Below, one piece after another: positions 1 to 7,111 of a stretch of DNA of 16,673 bases. Made by a program: the position numbers and the translations under genes. The stretch covers positions 1 to 16,673 of the forward strand of contig JAICTU010000171.1 in the NCBI GenBank assembly GCA_025936205.1. The letters run 5' to 3'. The DNA comes from Polyangiaceae bacterium. GTDB taxonomy: Bacteria > Myxococcota > Polyangia > Polyangiales > Polyangiaceae. The stretch's first letter is position 1. Every line of letters begins with the position of its first letter. The notes under the pieces are model-generated. The model saw nothing but the letters and a program-made list of their open reading frames with translations, had not been told where the DNA came from and did no database searches.

Positions 1-2
1 CT

Positions 3-524
3 TGCTCGCGCCCGCAACCGCTGGACGCAGCAGACTCGCGCTGCGCGGTCCTGCAGCGCATTCGGCAGCGCGTGCGGACGCAGTGGCTGCTGGAGGTGCT
101 CGACGCATGGAACCAGGTGTCCGAGCCGGGAGGCTTGCCCCGTCCGGCTCAGCTGGAAGCTGCGTTGCTCGATCACGCGGAATGTTCGCTGGTGCTAGCC
201 GTCGATCTCGTGACCGAGCCGATCCAGCTGCGCTTGGTACGCCTGGGGCAAGCCCTCGTCGAGCGGCTGGAGCAAGCGGCAATCGAACAGGTGGACCTGG
301 GTGGGGCCGAGTTGTTTGGAAACCTGGCCACGACGTATCGGCAGGCGTTGCGCTCTCGTTCGCCGAACTACCAATTTGCCCGCTATCGCCTCGGCCCAGG
401 CTCAGATACTCAATTCGAGCGCCTCGTCCTACCGGCGGCAACAGATGCTCAAACGGCGAGCCACCTGTTCGGCGTCGTGCTGATATCATCGACTGATATC
501 ATCGAGAGGGGGAAGGAATCATGA
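3..524 (+). CDS. PAS_5-like single-domain sensor protein, open at the 5' edge
   Basis: The frame is open to the window edge, so the gene may begin outside. The first internal start is a GTG at 72 (150 residues from there) with no clear ribosome binding site, so I left the 5' end partial. The pattern fits the PAS_5 type of small sensor domain: an N-terminal helix with a Trp (VLDAWNQ), a Leu-Pro turn (GGLPRP), a central R-L-x-x-L-G stretch, a Y-x-x-A helix, then ERLVLPA and a closing HLFGVVLI strand. No output domain (kinase, cyclase, DNA-binding) is visible. The stop overlaps an ATG at 521 (ATGA), so it is translationally coupled to the PYP locus. The last codons cross a 13-bp tandem duplication (481-506). 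Family assignment is by eye and moderate. Confidence 0.6.
   Translation, partial: CSRPQPLDAADSRCAVLQRIRQRVRTQWLLEVLDAWNQVSEPGGLPRPAQLEAALLDHAECSLVLAVDLVTEPIQLRLVRLGQALVERLEQAAIEQVDLGGAELFGNLATTYRQALRSRSPNYQFARYRLGPGSDTQFERLVLPAATDAQTASHLFGVVLISSTDIIERGKES
481..506. repeat. Tandem 13-bp duplication, each copy with the palindrome TGATATCA
   Basis: Two adjacent copies of TGATATCATCGAC/G lie at 481-493 and 494-506 and differ only in the last base. Each starts with the 8-bp perfect palindrome TGATATCA. They fall in the last codons of the PAS gene, just before the ribosome binding site (GGAAGG, about 511-516) and ATG at 521. They could be a slippage duplication or a paired operator site. Confidence 0.7.
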
Positions 525-609
525 ACACTGAGGTGAGTACCGAGCCAGGCTCGGCAGCAGCGGCCGGCACAGAAACCGAAGCCCCGCTCGAACGCATCGA
601 TGACGAAGC
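521..609 (+). other. Probable out-of-frame N-terminal extension of the PYP gene
   Basis: An ATG at 521 overlaps the upstream stop as ATGA and is preceded by GGAAGG, which looks like a genuine coupled start. It opens with MNTEVSTEPGSAAAAG and continues toward APLERIDDEA. It then runs out of frame with the PYP core, which starts in the -1 frame after a stop at 601. One missing base between about 560 and 612 would join the two into a protein of about 144 residues, close to normal PYP length plus a flexible tail. No slippery heptamer is visible. A real frameshift, an assembly error, or independent GTG initiation at 610 are all possible. Confidence 0.4.
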
Positions 610-954
610 GTGCCGGCCCGCATCGAGCGGCTCTCGACACAAGAGCTCGATGCGCTGCCCTTTGGTGTCGTCCGGCTCGACGCTGAAGGGATCGTCACGT
701 TCTACAGTCGGACCGAGGCGGAGCAATCCGGGTTTCGGGACCGTAGAGCCATCGGGCGCAACTTCTTCACGCAGCTCGCGCCGTGCCTGAGCACTCCCGC
801 TCGCCAGCGTCTCATCGACGAGGCGCGGCGCACGGGAACGCTCGACATCTCGTTCGAGCAGGTCGGCGACTTCGACGATGCCGATCGCGAGCTGCAAGTG
901 CGCGTGATCAGCGCCTCGGGGGCCGGCGTCTGGGTGTTTCTCCAGCGCCCGTGA
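610..954 (+). CDS. pyp: Photoactive yellow protein family PAS photoreceptor
   Basis: Residues 12-114 align without gaps through the core to Halorhodospira PYP as I know it. LDALPFGVVRLDAEG matches the LDGLAFGAIQLDGDG region, IGRNFFTQLAPC matches IGKNFFKDVAPC, and WVFLQRP matches the terminal WVFVKRV. Using Halorhodospira numbering (add 10), the chromophore-linked Cys69 is C59, Glu46 is E36 and Tyr42 is Y32. Thr50 is Ser40, and Arg52 is Phe42. In known PYPs, p-coumarate is thioester-linked to Cys69 and hydrogen-bonded by Tyr42 and Glu46, giving a blue-light photocycle. No tyrosine ammonia-lyase or coumarate ligase is in the window. The only in-frame start is GTG 610, right after a stop at 601-603, which leaves the N-terminal cap about 10 residues short. 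An ATG at 521 with a good ribosome binding site lies one frame away. Confidence 0.82.
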   Translation: MPARIERLSTQELDALPFGVVRLDAEGIVTFYSRTEAEQSGFRDRRAIGRNFFTQLAPCLSTPARQRLIDEARRTGTLDISFEQVGDFDDADRELQVRVISASGAGVWVFLQRP

Positions 955-1027
955 GCTGGGCCGGGTAGAGTGCGGCCGCCCCGCCTGACCCCTCGGCCTA
1001 TCCTACCCCTCGTCCCAGGTGACCTCC

Positions 1028-1315
1028 ATGCCGCTTGCACGCACCCTCCTGCTGCTCTTTCCCCTCTCCGCCTTCGTCGCTGGTTGCGGAGACGATTATA
1101 GCGACGAGCACTGCCACGACATCGCTCGTCAGATCCGGACGGCCCTGGAAGACAACGTCAGCAAGGGTGTACTCGTACGCGAGGCCGTCGCGTGTGGAGA
1201 GGACGGCGTCGCCAATCGCGCGGACTCGTTCGACGCGCGCATCCCCCAGAGCGAGGTCGAGGATGTCCAAGGCGCCTTCCGCAACGCCTGCGACGAGTAT
1301 CAGGACCACTGCTAG
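1028..1315 (+). CDS. Small cysteine-rich lipoprotein, function unknown
   Basis: It encodes 95 residues. The N-terminus is a lipoprotein signal peptide: MPLARTLLLLFPLSAF followed by the lipobox V-A-G-C with the modified Cys at 20. The +2 residue is Gly, not Asp. The mature part is acidic and has four Cys (EHCHD, VACGE, NACDE and the C-terminal DHC), suitable for two disulfides in the periplasm. I chose ATG 1028, with AGGTG about 6 bases upstream. A GTG at 1019 in the same frame would add three residues (MTS). I do not recognise a domain. It sits alone between the PYP gene and a convergent lipoprotein gene. Confidence 0.6.
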   Translation: MPLARTLLLLFPLSAFVAGCGDDYSDEHCHDIARQIRTALEDNVSKGVLVREAVACGEDGVANRADSFDARIPQSEVEDVQGAFRNACDEYQDHC

Positions 1316-1336
1316 CCCATCGATGGGCGAAAGCCC
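1315..1336. terminator. Palindrome and GAAA-tetraloop hairpin between convergent genes
   Basis: GCCCATCGATGGGC (1315-1328) is a perfect 14-bp palindrome starting at the last base of the upstream stop codon. It overlaps a second possible hairpin, GGGC-GAAA-GCCC (1325-1336), so the two are mutually exclusive. No T-tract follows on either strand, so a role as a terminator between two convergent genes is a guess from position. Confidence 0.3.
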
Positions 1337-1400
1337 GGGGTGCGCGTGGGGCGACGCCGTCCATGTCATCCAGCGTGGTGCGTAGCTCCTGGCGCTGCGA

Positions 1401-2849
1401 TCAATACGGAAAGAAACGCCCGGAGTCGCTCCATTCCGTGGGGCGCAAGCGATCGCCCTCCGGCACCACCAGTGAGCCGACGTAGTCCGCGTGCTCGTAG
1501 ACGCTGCCGATCGAAGTCGCGATGGCGTCGAGATCGCTTTCGCTGACGACGCCGTTGGAGGTCGCCTTGTAGAACTGGATGGTGACGCGGACGGGGAAGC
1601 GCTCGTCGCGCACGAGCCGCTGGCGCCCGCCCTCTTCGAACTTGCCTTCGACGCGCCCGTGCCCGAGCACCGCCTGCTCCACGTCGCTGCGGCGGGACGG
1701 AGCCGCAGCGCTCGGCGCGGAGGATGATTCCATGGCAGCTGCAGCGGGCGCTGGGGCCATGGGCATGCCTCCACCGCTCGAGCCGAGCGGCATCAGCGGC
1801 CGGGGTCGGGCCTTCTGGCGCAGCGGCACCTGGATGATGAACAGCGCATCGGCGCCTTTCGCCAGGGCGCTGCGATCGTCTTCGCTCTTCGCGCCGCCTT
1901 GCGCCTCGATGCGAGCCTTCACGTCCGTGCGACGTTCGGCGCTGAAGGGCGCGCGCTGCCCGGCCTGGTTGAAGTACAGCTCCTGACCCCAGCTCGAAAC
2001 CGGCGAAGCTTGGTTCTGGCGATTCTCGATGATGGTGATGCTCGTGCCCTGGCGCGAGACGAGCAGCGTGAGTACCGCGGGCGATTCCGGATACGACTGA
2101 TAGTTGAAGAGCACTGGCGTGAACTCGGCCTTGCCCTGGCTCGGAATCGGCAAGAACACCGCTTGCGCGCTGACCAGATAGTGGGAGTCGCGCGCCGCGG
2201 AAAGATCGCCCGAGCCGAGCACGCTGCCCGGATCGGATAAGTAGCCTTTGATGTTCTTCAACACAGTGCGCAGCGGGACCGTCTCGAGCTCGCCGCCTGG
2301 CCGCTGATTGCCGACGCGGAGGAAGAACTTGTCGGAACGGACGTCGCCCGTGCGATCGCTGAAATTGGGGAAGCGAATCACGGGCAAAAGCGCGGCCTTG
2401 CGATCGCCGGCCTCGGTGTAGCGCACCTGCAGCGTCAGATCGCTGATGTTGGGCCCGACCGATGAGTTCTGATAGCGCCCCGTGTCCTCCCAGGTGAGGT
2501 TGATCAGATCCAGTCCGCGCCGCGTGACCTGCTCCTGCGCCGCGCCGTCTCCGACCATGCCCGTCACCCGCCGCACCACTTCGGCGTAGGTCAGCTTCTC
2601 TTCGGGGGGCTCGACGATGCCCCAACCCGGCTCACTGTCGTCCCGGCGCACGGTCTGCTGGATCGGTGCAGCCGCCGCTGTCGCAACCGGGTTCTCGGCT
2701 ATGGGCGCCGGCTCGCTCGAAGCGCTCGACGCCGTAGTCGCGGGCTCGGCGGGAGGCGCCGTGCGCAGGCAGCCTGCCGCGAGGAACGCCCCTAGCGCGG
2801 TGCAAACCAATGAACGGAGGCCGAATCGAATGGGAACAACACGCAGCAT
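1401..2849 (-). CDS. Large lipoprotein of unknown function (482 aa)
   Basis: The start is the ATG at 2849, because AGGAG lies about 9 bases upstream and the reading then opens with a signal sequence (MLRVVPIRFGLRSL...LAAGC, Cys27 as the likely lipidated residue). The longer open frame reaching 3224 lacks such support. After the Cys comes a Pro/Ala/Ser-rich linker of about 45 residues. A long beta-rich body follows, with motifs such as LINLTWEDTGRYQNSSVGPN and FFLRVGNQRPGGELETVPL. A second low-complexity Pro/Ala/Met linker precedes a C-terminal block (VRVTIQFYKATSNGVVSES...) ending in SDSGRFFPY. It is probably anchored in a membrane facing the periplasm or outside. I do not recognise the family. 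The gene is divergent from the flippase, with 177 bp between starts. Confidence 0.75.
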   Translation of the reverse strand: MLRVVPIRFGLRSLVCTALGAFLAAGCLRTAPPAEPATTASSASSEPAPIAENPVATAAAAPIQQTVRRDDSEPGWGIVEPPEEKLTYAEVVRRVTGMVGDGAAQEQVTRRGLDLINLTWEDTGRYQNSSVGPNISDLTLQVRYTEAGDRKAALLPVIRFPNFSDRTGDVRSDKFFLRVGNQRPGGELETVPLRTVLKNIKGYLSDPGSVLGSGDLSAARDSHYLVSAQAVFLPIPSQGKAEFTPVLFNYQSYPESPAVLTLLVSRQGTSITIIENRQNQASPVSSWGQELYFNQAGQRAPFSAERRTDVKARIEAQGGAKSEDDRSALAKGADALFIIQVPLRQKARPRPLMPLGSSGGGMPMAPAPAAAAMESSSAPSAAAPSRRSDVEQAVLGHGRVEGKFEEGGRQRLVRDERFPVRVTIQFYKATSNGVVSESDLDAIATSIGSVYEHADYVGSLVVPEGDRLRPTEWSDSGRFFPY

Positions 2850-3026
2850 GACGTTTCTCCTGGTCCTTTGCTCTCGTGTCCAGCAAACGGCGCGACCCTT
2901 CGCGTGCTTACGCTCCGAGGCGATGGTGGCGGCCGGCGCAGCGGGGCACACGGTGAGCGGCGAGGCGAGCCTACGATTCGAAGTCGCACCAGCGCCTACC
3001 CCTGCTAGAGTTGCCGGCGAGAAGCA

Positions 3027-4370
3027 GTGGCCCAGAACCGATCGAGCCAGACGCTCAGCGTAGACCTGCTCTTCAATTACGCTTCGCTCGCGCTCGTGGC
3101 GCTGGGCGGGCTGCTGACCAACGTCGTCGTGGCCCGCTACCTGGGTGAGGCCGCGCTCGGAGTATTCGCTCAGGCGTATGCGGTCTACATCGCCGCCTCG
3201 CAGCTCGCGGTGGGCGGCGTGCACATTTCCGTGCTCCGCTCGGTGGCGCAGGCGCGCGGCGATCGCGCGGAGCAGGGCCGCCTGGTCGCCTCCGGCCTCA
3301 CGCTGTCTTTGGGGCTGGGCACTGCCGTCGGGGGCCTGGTCCTGCTCGGCCGCGGCCTGCTCGGTACTCTGCTGAGCAGCGCGGAACTGCCGGGCGCGCT
3401 CGCGTTTGCCGCTCTGGCATTGCTGCCCTTCTCCATCAACAAGACGCTGCTCAGCGCGCTGAATGGCCTCGAGCGCATGCGCGTGTACGCGCTGTTGCAG
3501 GCGTTACGCGTGATCGTGCTGTTGCTCACGCTGACGCTGCTCGCCTGGTGGCGCCGCCCCGCCGCGCAGCTGACGCTGGGGCTGTTGCTGGCCGAGTTGT
3601 GTGTGCTCGGCCTGTCTCTGCCGCTGGTCGTGCGCCAGCTTCAGCTGCGGCCCGCGCAAATCTCCCGCAGCTGGCTGGAGCGGCATCTGTCGTTCGGCGC
3701 CCGGGGGCTGATGAGCGGCGTGTTTCTCGAGCTGAACACGCGCGTCGACGTGCTCGCGATCGGCCTGTTCCTGCCGGATGTCGAGGTCGGGCGTTATAGC
3801 ATCGCGGCGGCGTTCGCTGAGGGGCTCTACCAGTGCCTGATCGTGGTGCGAAATCAGCTGAACCCACGCCTGGCGGCCCTGATCCTCGAGCAGGACCGCG
3901 CGCCGATACAAGGGCTGGTGCGCCGCGCCTGGCGCTATCTCTACCCCGGCATGATCGCCACGTATCTGGCGGGGCTGGCCATGCTGCAACTCCTGCTCAG
4001 CTACCAGCTGCGCCTGCCGGATCTGGCAGCGATCCGTGCCTGCTACCTGATCCTGGGCGCGGGCGTGCTCGCGGTATCGGGCTTCGTTCCGTTCGATGGT
4101 GCGCTGCTGCACGCGGGGCGCCCGGGACACTACACCCTGTTCACGTTCCTGATCGCGCTCAGCAACCTGGTCCTGAACCTGGCGCTGATCCCCCTGCTCG
4201 GCATCCAGGGAGCGGCACTGGGCACGGCCCTGGCACTGGCGCTGTCGATCTTCTACCTGAGCGCCATCATGCGCTGGCAGCTCGGTTTTGATTATCTGAC
4301 CTTCACTCGAAGCGTTCCAGCCGCAGCTGCGCCACCTGATCGCAGATCAGGCCCAGGCCGAACAGAGTGA
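3027..4370 (+). CDS. Wzx-like oligosaccharide flippase
   Basis: It encodes 447 residues, almost entirely hydrophobic helices (roughly 12-14 membrane segments), the usual size for MOP/Wzx-type flippases. The N-terminal region has the family look: SVDLLFNYASLALVALGGLLTNVVVARYLG followed by GVFAQAYAVY. A C-terminal A-L-G-T-A-L-A repeat region is also typical. The expected role is transfer of undecaprenyl-linked glycan units across the inner membrane. The start is GTG 3027 with a weak purine-rich site (GCGAGAAG) upstream; no in-frame ATG lies nearby. Its 3' end overlaps the convergent glycosyltransferase gene by 68 bp. It heads a region of glycosyltransferases and sugar-modifying enzymes, which supports a glycan role. 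Confidence 0.85.
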   Translation: MAQNRSSQTLSVDLLFNYASLALVALGGLLTNVVVARYLGEAALGVFAQAYAVYIAASQLAVGGVHISVLRSVAQARGDRAEQGRLVASGLTLSLGLGTAVGGLVLLGRGLLGTLLSSAELPGALAFAALALLPFSINKTLLSALNGLERMRVYALLQALRVIVLLLTLTLLAWWRRPAAQLTLGLLLAELCVLGLSLPLVVRQLQLRPAQISRSWLERHLSFGARGLMSGVFLELNTRVDVLAIGLFLPDVEVGRYSIAAAFAEGLYQCLIVVRNQLNPRLAALILEQDRAPIQGLVRRAWRYLYPGMIATYLAGLAMLQLLLSYQLRLPDLAAIRACYLILGAGVLAVSGFVPFDGALLHAGRPGHYTLFTFLIALSNLVLNLALIPLLGIQGAALGTALALALSIFYLSAIMRWQLGFDYLTFTRSVPAAAAPPDRRSGPGRTE

Positions 4371-5232
4371 CGCCGGTCAGCACCGAGAGCATCGCCGCGA
4401 CCGTGATGCCTTGGCCCCGCAGCAAATAAGGGACCGTCCAGGCGGCGCCGCCCAGGATGAACAGAAAGGCCAGCGGCAAGAACACTCGCAGCGGATTGAA
4501 CAGACTGGCCAGGCGCAGGATCAGCAGAATCGTCTGGAAGCCCGTGGCCACGCTCACGCTGCTCTTGCCGACGCGCCGCTCCACCCGAATGGGAACGAAC
4601 TCCACCCGATAGCCGCGCGAAGCGAGGGCGAAGGTGCTGGTCGTGGAGAAGGAAAACCCAGCGGGGCAGAGATGCATGTATCTCATGATGACGTCACGCC
4701 GCATCGCGCGCAGCCCGCTGTTCAGATCGCGGATCTCCTTGCGGGTCAGCACCCGCGCCAGGTGCGTCAAGAACCATTTGCCCGGCATGCGCCAGAGCGG
4801 CGAGTGCACGAGTTGCGTGCGATGACCGATCACGCAGTCGGCGGGTGCCTCGCTGCTCACTGCATCGCACACCTTCAGCACGTCCTCGATCCGGTGCTGA
4901 CCGTCCGCATCCATGGTCAGGACGTACTCGCTGCTGGCCGCGCGGATGCCCAACTTGAGCGCGGCACCATACCCGCGGTTGTTCGGCTGGCGGATGACCC
5001 GTACGCCGGACGCCTCCGCGATCTCCCGGGTGCGGTCGCTGGAGCCATCGTCCACCACGATCACCTCCCGCAGCGCAGGATGCGAGACGCCACGCAGAGC
5101 CGAAAGTACCGCACCGATGGCCCCTTCCTCGTTGTGCGCCGGGATCACGATCGTGATCCCACTCGAGGTGGGTGCCAGCCCCAGTCCGCCGGACAATGCC
5201 GCGTCCTTGATCCCGGGCTGCGAACTGAGCAT
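4303..5232 (-). CDS. Family 2 glycosyltransferase, polyprenyl-phosphate sugar synthase type
   Basis: It encodes 309 residues. The GT-A fold signatures are clear: ITIVIPAHNEE (residues 26-36), VVDDGSSDRT (59-68, nucleotide-binding Asp pair 61-62), NNRGYGAALKLGI, and the metal-binding D-x-D in MDADGQH (D108 and D110). LNSGLRAMRRDV follows. Two C-terminal hydrophobic helices (about 235-300) anchor it to the membrane, as in dolichol- or undecaprenyl-phosphate mannosyl/glucosyl transferases. The reaction would be transfer of a sugar from NDP-sugar to a lipid phosphate on the cytoplasmic face. The divergent neighbour at 5389 is an ArnT/PMT-like enzyme of the type that uses such lipid-phosphate sugars, so the two probably work as a pair. 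ATG 5232 is chosen because the homology starts soon after; its ribosome binding site is weak. The open frame continuing to 6909 is antisense shadow. Confidence 0.85.
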   Translation of the reverse strand: MLSSQPGIKDAALSGGLGLAPTSSGITIVIPAHNEEGAIGAVLSALRGVSHPALREVIVVDDGSSDRTREIAEASGVRVIRQPNNRGYGAALKLGIRAASSEYVLTMDADGQHRIEDVLKVCDAVSSEAPADCVIGHRTQLVHSPLWRMPGKWFLTHLARVLTRKEIRDLNSGLRAMRRDVIMRYMHLCPAGFSFSTTSTFALASRGYRVEFVPIRVERRVGKSSVSVATGFQTILLILRLASLFNPLRVFLPLAFLFILGGAAWTVPYLLRGQGITVAAMLSVLTGVTLFGLGLICDQVAQLRLERFE

Positions 5233-5296
5233 GATCGGGCGGGACGTTAGCCGGAAATCCGCCGCTCGAATAGCCTGGACTCGACAAACCCGCCCT

Positions 5297-5320
5297 TGCC
5301 CGGGCTGTTTTTCCCGGGCA
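5297..5320. promoter_or_regulatory. Perfect inverted repeat in the divergent glycosyltransferase promoter region
   Basis: TGCCCGGG (5297-5304) and CCCGGGCA (5313-5320) form a perfect 8-bp inverted repeat around an 8-base loop containing five T's. It lies in the 156-bp gap between the two divergent glycosyltransferase starts (5232 and 5389). It could be an operator shared by both genes or a transcript hairpin in the leader of the plus-strand gene. No convincing -35/-10 pair was found around it. Confidence 0.4.
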
Positions 5321-5388
5321 CAGGCTCGCGTCTCTGTAAAACGGCGACCACGTCCGCTACAGCGGGGCTGACGATCTGCACGCGTACC

Positions 5389-7080
5389 ATGCCTGATCTC
5401 CACGCCTCCACTGCCGAAGTCGGCCCCGACGCTCGCGTCCAAGCGCGCGGGTTGGCCCTCGCGGTGCTGGGCGCCTGGGCGCTGAATCTCTACTTCTATT
5501 CCGGCTACTACATGAGTGACGATGGGAGTTATCTCAGCGGCATTCAGCTGATCGCGGACCTGCAAGCGATCGATCCGAGCAACGTCGCATTCACCCGCTT
5601 GCTCGCCATCACGCCCGCGGCGCTCGTCTACGCAGCGTCGGGGAGTGTGCTGCTCACAATCGCGAGTTACACGCTGTACCACCCGCTGCTCGTGGGCGCC
5701 GTGTACTGGGTAGGGTGCCTGGCGTTCGAGCGCAAGGCGGCCTTGCTGGCTGCCGTGCTGGTGGCCCTGAGCCCCCTCTACTACACATTTGGCGGCGCGA
5801 TCTTGCCGGATAACAGCCTGTGCTTGTGGCTCGCGCTGTTGCTCGGGGCGCTGCTCTGGGTGCTGCGCGACCAGCAGCAGGCACACGGCTCCGAGCGCCG
5901 GGAGCTGGGGCTCTGGTGGGGCGTGGGGCTGTTGAACGGGCTCGCGTACTCCGCCAAGGAACCGGGGCTCGTCTTCGCCGCGCCGGTCGGGCTCGCGATC
6001 GTGCTCGTCCGGCTGCAGCAGGGAGCACGCTGGCGCGCGCTGCGCGCGGGCCTGGCGTACGGCGTCGGCCTGCTCTCGTTCCTGCTGCTCGAGTGCGTCG
6101 TGCTGCGCATCGCAACCGGCAGCTGGGTCTTTCGCCTGACCGCTGGCATGGGCAACACGGGGAACATGACGGCGCTGCTCGGCCGCGTGCAGCAGCAGGG
6201 GGTCTCGCCGGGAGCGCGGCTCGCGTTCTGGTTCCGGGCCAACCGCGAATACTTCGCGCCCGTGGTCCCGGTCGTGCTCGCCGGCTCGCTGCTGGCGCCC
6301 TGGCTCGCTTGGCGCCGGCTGCTCCAGGCGCGGGGTAGTGTGATCGCAATCCTGATCGCATTCTGGGTCTGGCCCTTTCTGTATCTGACCTTCGGTTCCA
6401 CCAGCCTGCGCCACTACGTGCCGCCGCCGCTGCAGCACGCGCGCTATTTCTCGGTGTGCCTCGCGCCGTCGCTGCTGCTCAGCGCGGCGGTCGGGTTGCG
6501 GCTGTTCGAGCTGCTGCGCGAGCGGGTGCCGGAGGCGCGCGTCGCGCTGCGTCGCACGATCGGCGCGTTGCCCTTCGCGCTCGCGCTGCTCTGGGGCCTC
6601 GCCCTGTTCGTCGACTTCGAGCCCGACGCTGGCGGCGTCTATCGTGCGCTCACGACCAAAGCGGCGCTGGCAGCGTTCCAGGATGCAAGGCGCCTGCAAC
6701 CCCAGCTGCCCGTCGTGCTCTCTTCGCAGCTGGGCGCTCGGCTCGACCCCCTGCTGCACTCGCCCGGCTGCAGCGCCTGCGAGCACATCACCAGCCAGGT
6801 CGATGCGCTCGAACAGGCGCCGCCGCGGCCTTTCGTGGCGCTGATGATGACCAAGAACCGGCGCGATTCGCTGGGGCCGCTCCTGACACGGCTGCAGAAA
6901 AAGAGACAAATCGAGCTACAGCCGCTGGGACAGGGAGTGTATCGCGCGCCCGCCGGGCGCCGCGCCGAGCTGCGCTCGGGATTGTATCCGCTGCTCGGTG
7001 AATTCAGTGAGCCGGACTGGCCCCTCGCGGATCAGCACGGGGCCGTTGCATTGTATCTGGTGACGGACGTCGTTCGTTGA
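5389..7080 (+). CDS. ArnT/PMT-like (GT39/GT-C) membrane glycosyltransferase
   Basis: It encodes 563 residues from ATG 5389. Homology-like sequence starts only after this ATG, so the open frame back to 5296 is not used. The first membrane helix (GLALAVLGAWALNLYFYSGYY) is followed by M-S-D-D-G-S-Y, where the acidic pair matches the conserved Asp/Glu motif in the first periplasmic loop of GT-C enzymes that use lipid-phosphate sugars. About 10 further hydrophobic segments follow, including ALSPLYYTFGGAILPDN. A C-terminal soluble part of about 150 residues has two Cys (SPGCSACEH) and probably lies in the periplasm. The family transfers sugars from polyprenyl phosphate to lipids, glycans or proteins. 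It is divergent from the GT2 enzyme likely to make its donor. The acceptor is unknown. Confidence 0.75.
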   Translation: MPDLHASTAEVGPDARVQARGLALAVLGAWALNLYFYSGYYMSDDGSYLSGIQLIADLQAIDPSNVAFTRLLAITPAALVYAASGSVLLTIASYTLYHPLLVGAVYWVGCLAFERKAALLAAVLVALSPLYYTFGGAILPDNSLCLWLALLLGALLWVLRDQQQAHGSERRELGLWWGVGLLNGLAYSAKEPGLVFAAPVGLAIVLVRLQQGARWRALRAGLAYGVGLLSFLLLECVVLRIATGSWVFRLTAGMGNTGNMTALLGRVQQQGVSPGARLAFWFRANREYFAPVVPVVLAGSLLAPWLAWRRLLQARGSVIAILIAFWVWPFLYLTFGSTSLRHYVPPPLQHARYFSVCLAPSLLLSAAVGLRLFELLRERVPEARVALRRTIGALPFALALLWGLALFVDFEPDAGGVYRALTTKAALAAFQDARRLQPQLPVVLSSQLGARLDPLLHSPGCSACEHITSQVDALEQAPPRPFVALMMTKNRRDSLGPLLTRLQKKRQIELQPLGQGVYRAPAGRRAELRSGLYPLLGEFSEPDWPLADQHGAVALYLVTDVVR

Positions 7081-7081
7081 G

Positions 7082-7111
7082 GGCTCGGTAGCGAAGGCTG
7101 CTCCGCGAGCC
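7082..7111. terminator. Imperfect hairpin between convergent stop codons
   Basis: The 31-bp gap between two convergent genes holds GGCTCG (7082-7087) and CGAGCC (7106-7111), with a nested AGC-GAAG-GCT. It could be a shared transcription stop. The stem is interrupted and has no T-tract, so confidence is low. Confidence 0.2.

Noticed and set aside
1366..2625. A 419-codon reverse frame overlapping the large lipoprotein
   Set aside because: It is a different frame of the same strand, Arg/His-rich and without a signal peptide, while the chosen frame has a lipobox and ribosome binding site.
3001..3011. CTAGAGT just before the flippase as a -10 element
   Set aside because: It is 16 bases before the GTG and has no -35-like sequence at 16-18 bp, so it is not supported as a promoter.
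2850..3224. Extending the large lipoprotein to the ATG at 3224
   Set aside because: It would overlap the flippase start and put 125 unlikely residues before a good signal peptide; AGGAG upstream of 2849 decides the start.
5233..6909. Reverse-strand frame open from the GT2 gene up to 6909 (868 codons in total)
   Set aside because: The part beyond 5232 is antisense to the ArnT/PMT-like gene, gives Gln/Arg/Glu-rich non-protein-like sequence, and is a GC-rich shadow frame.
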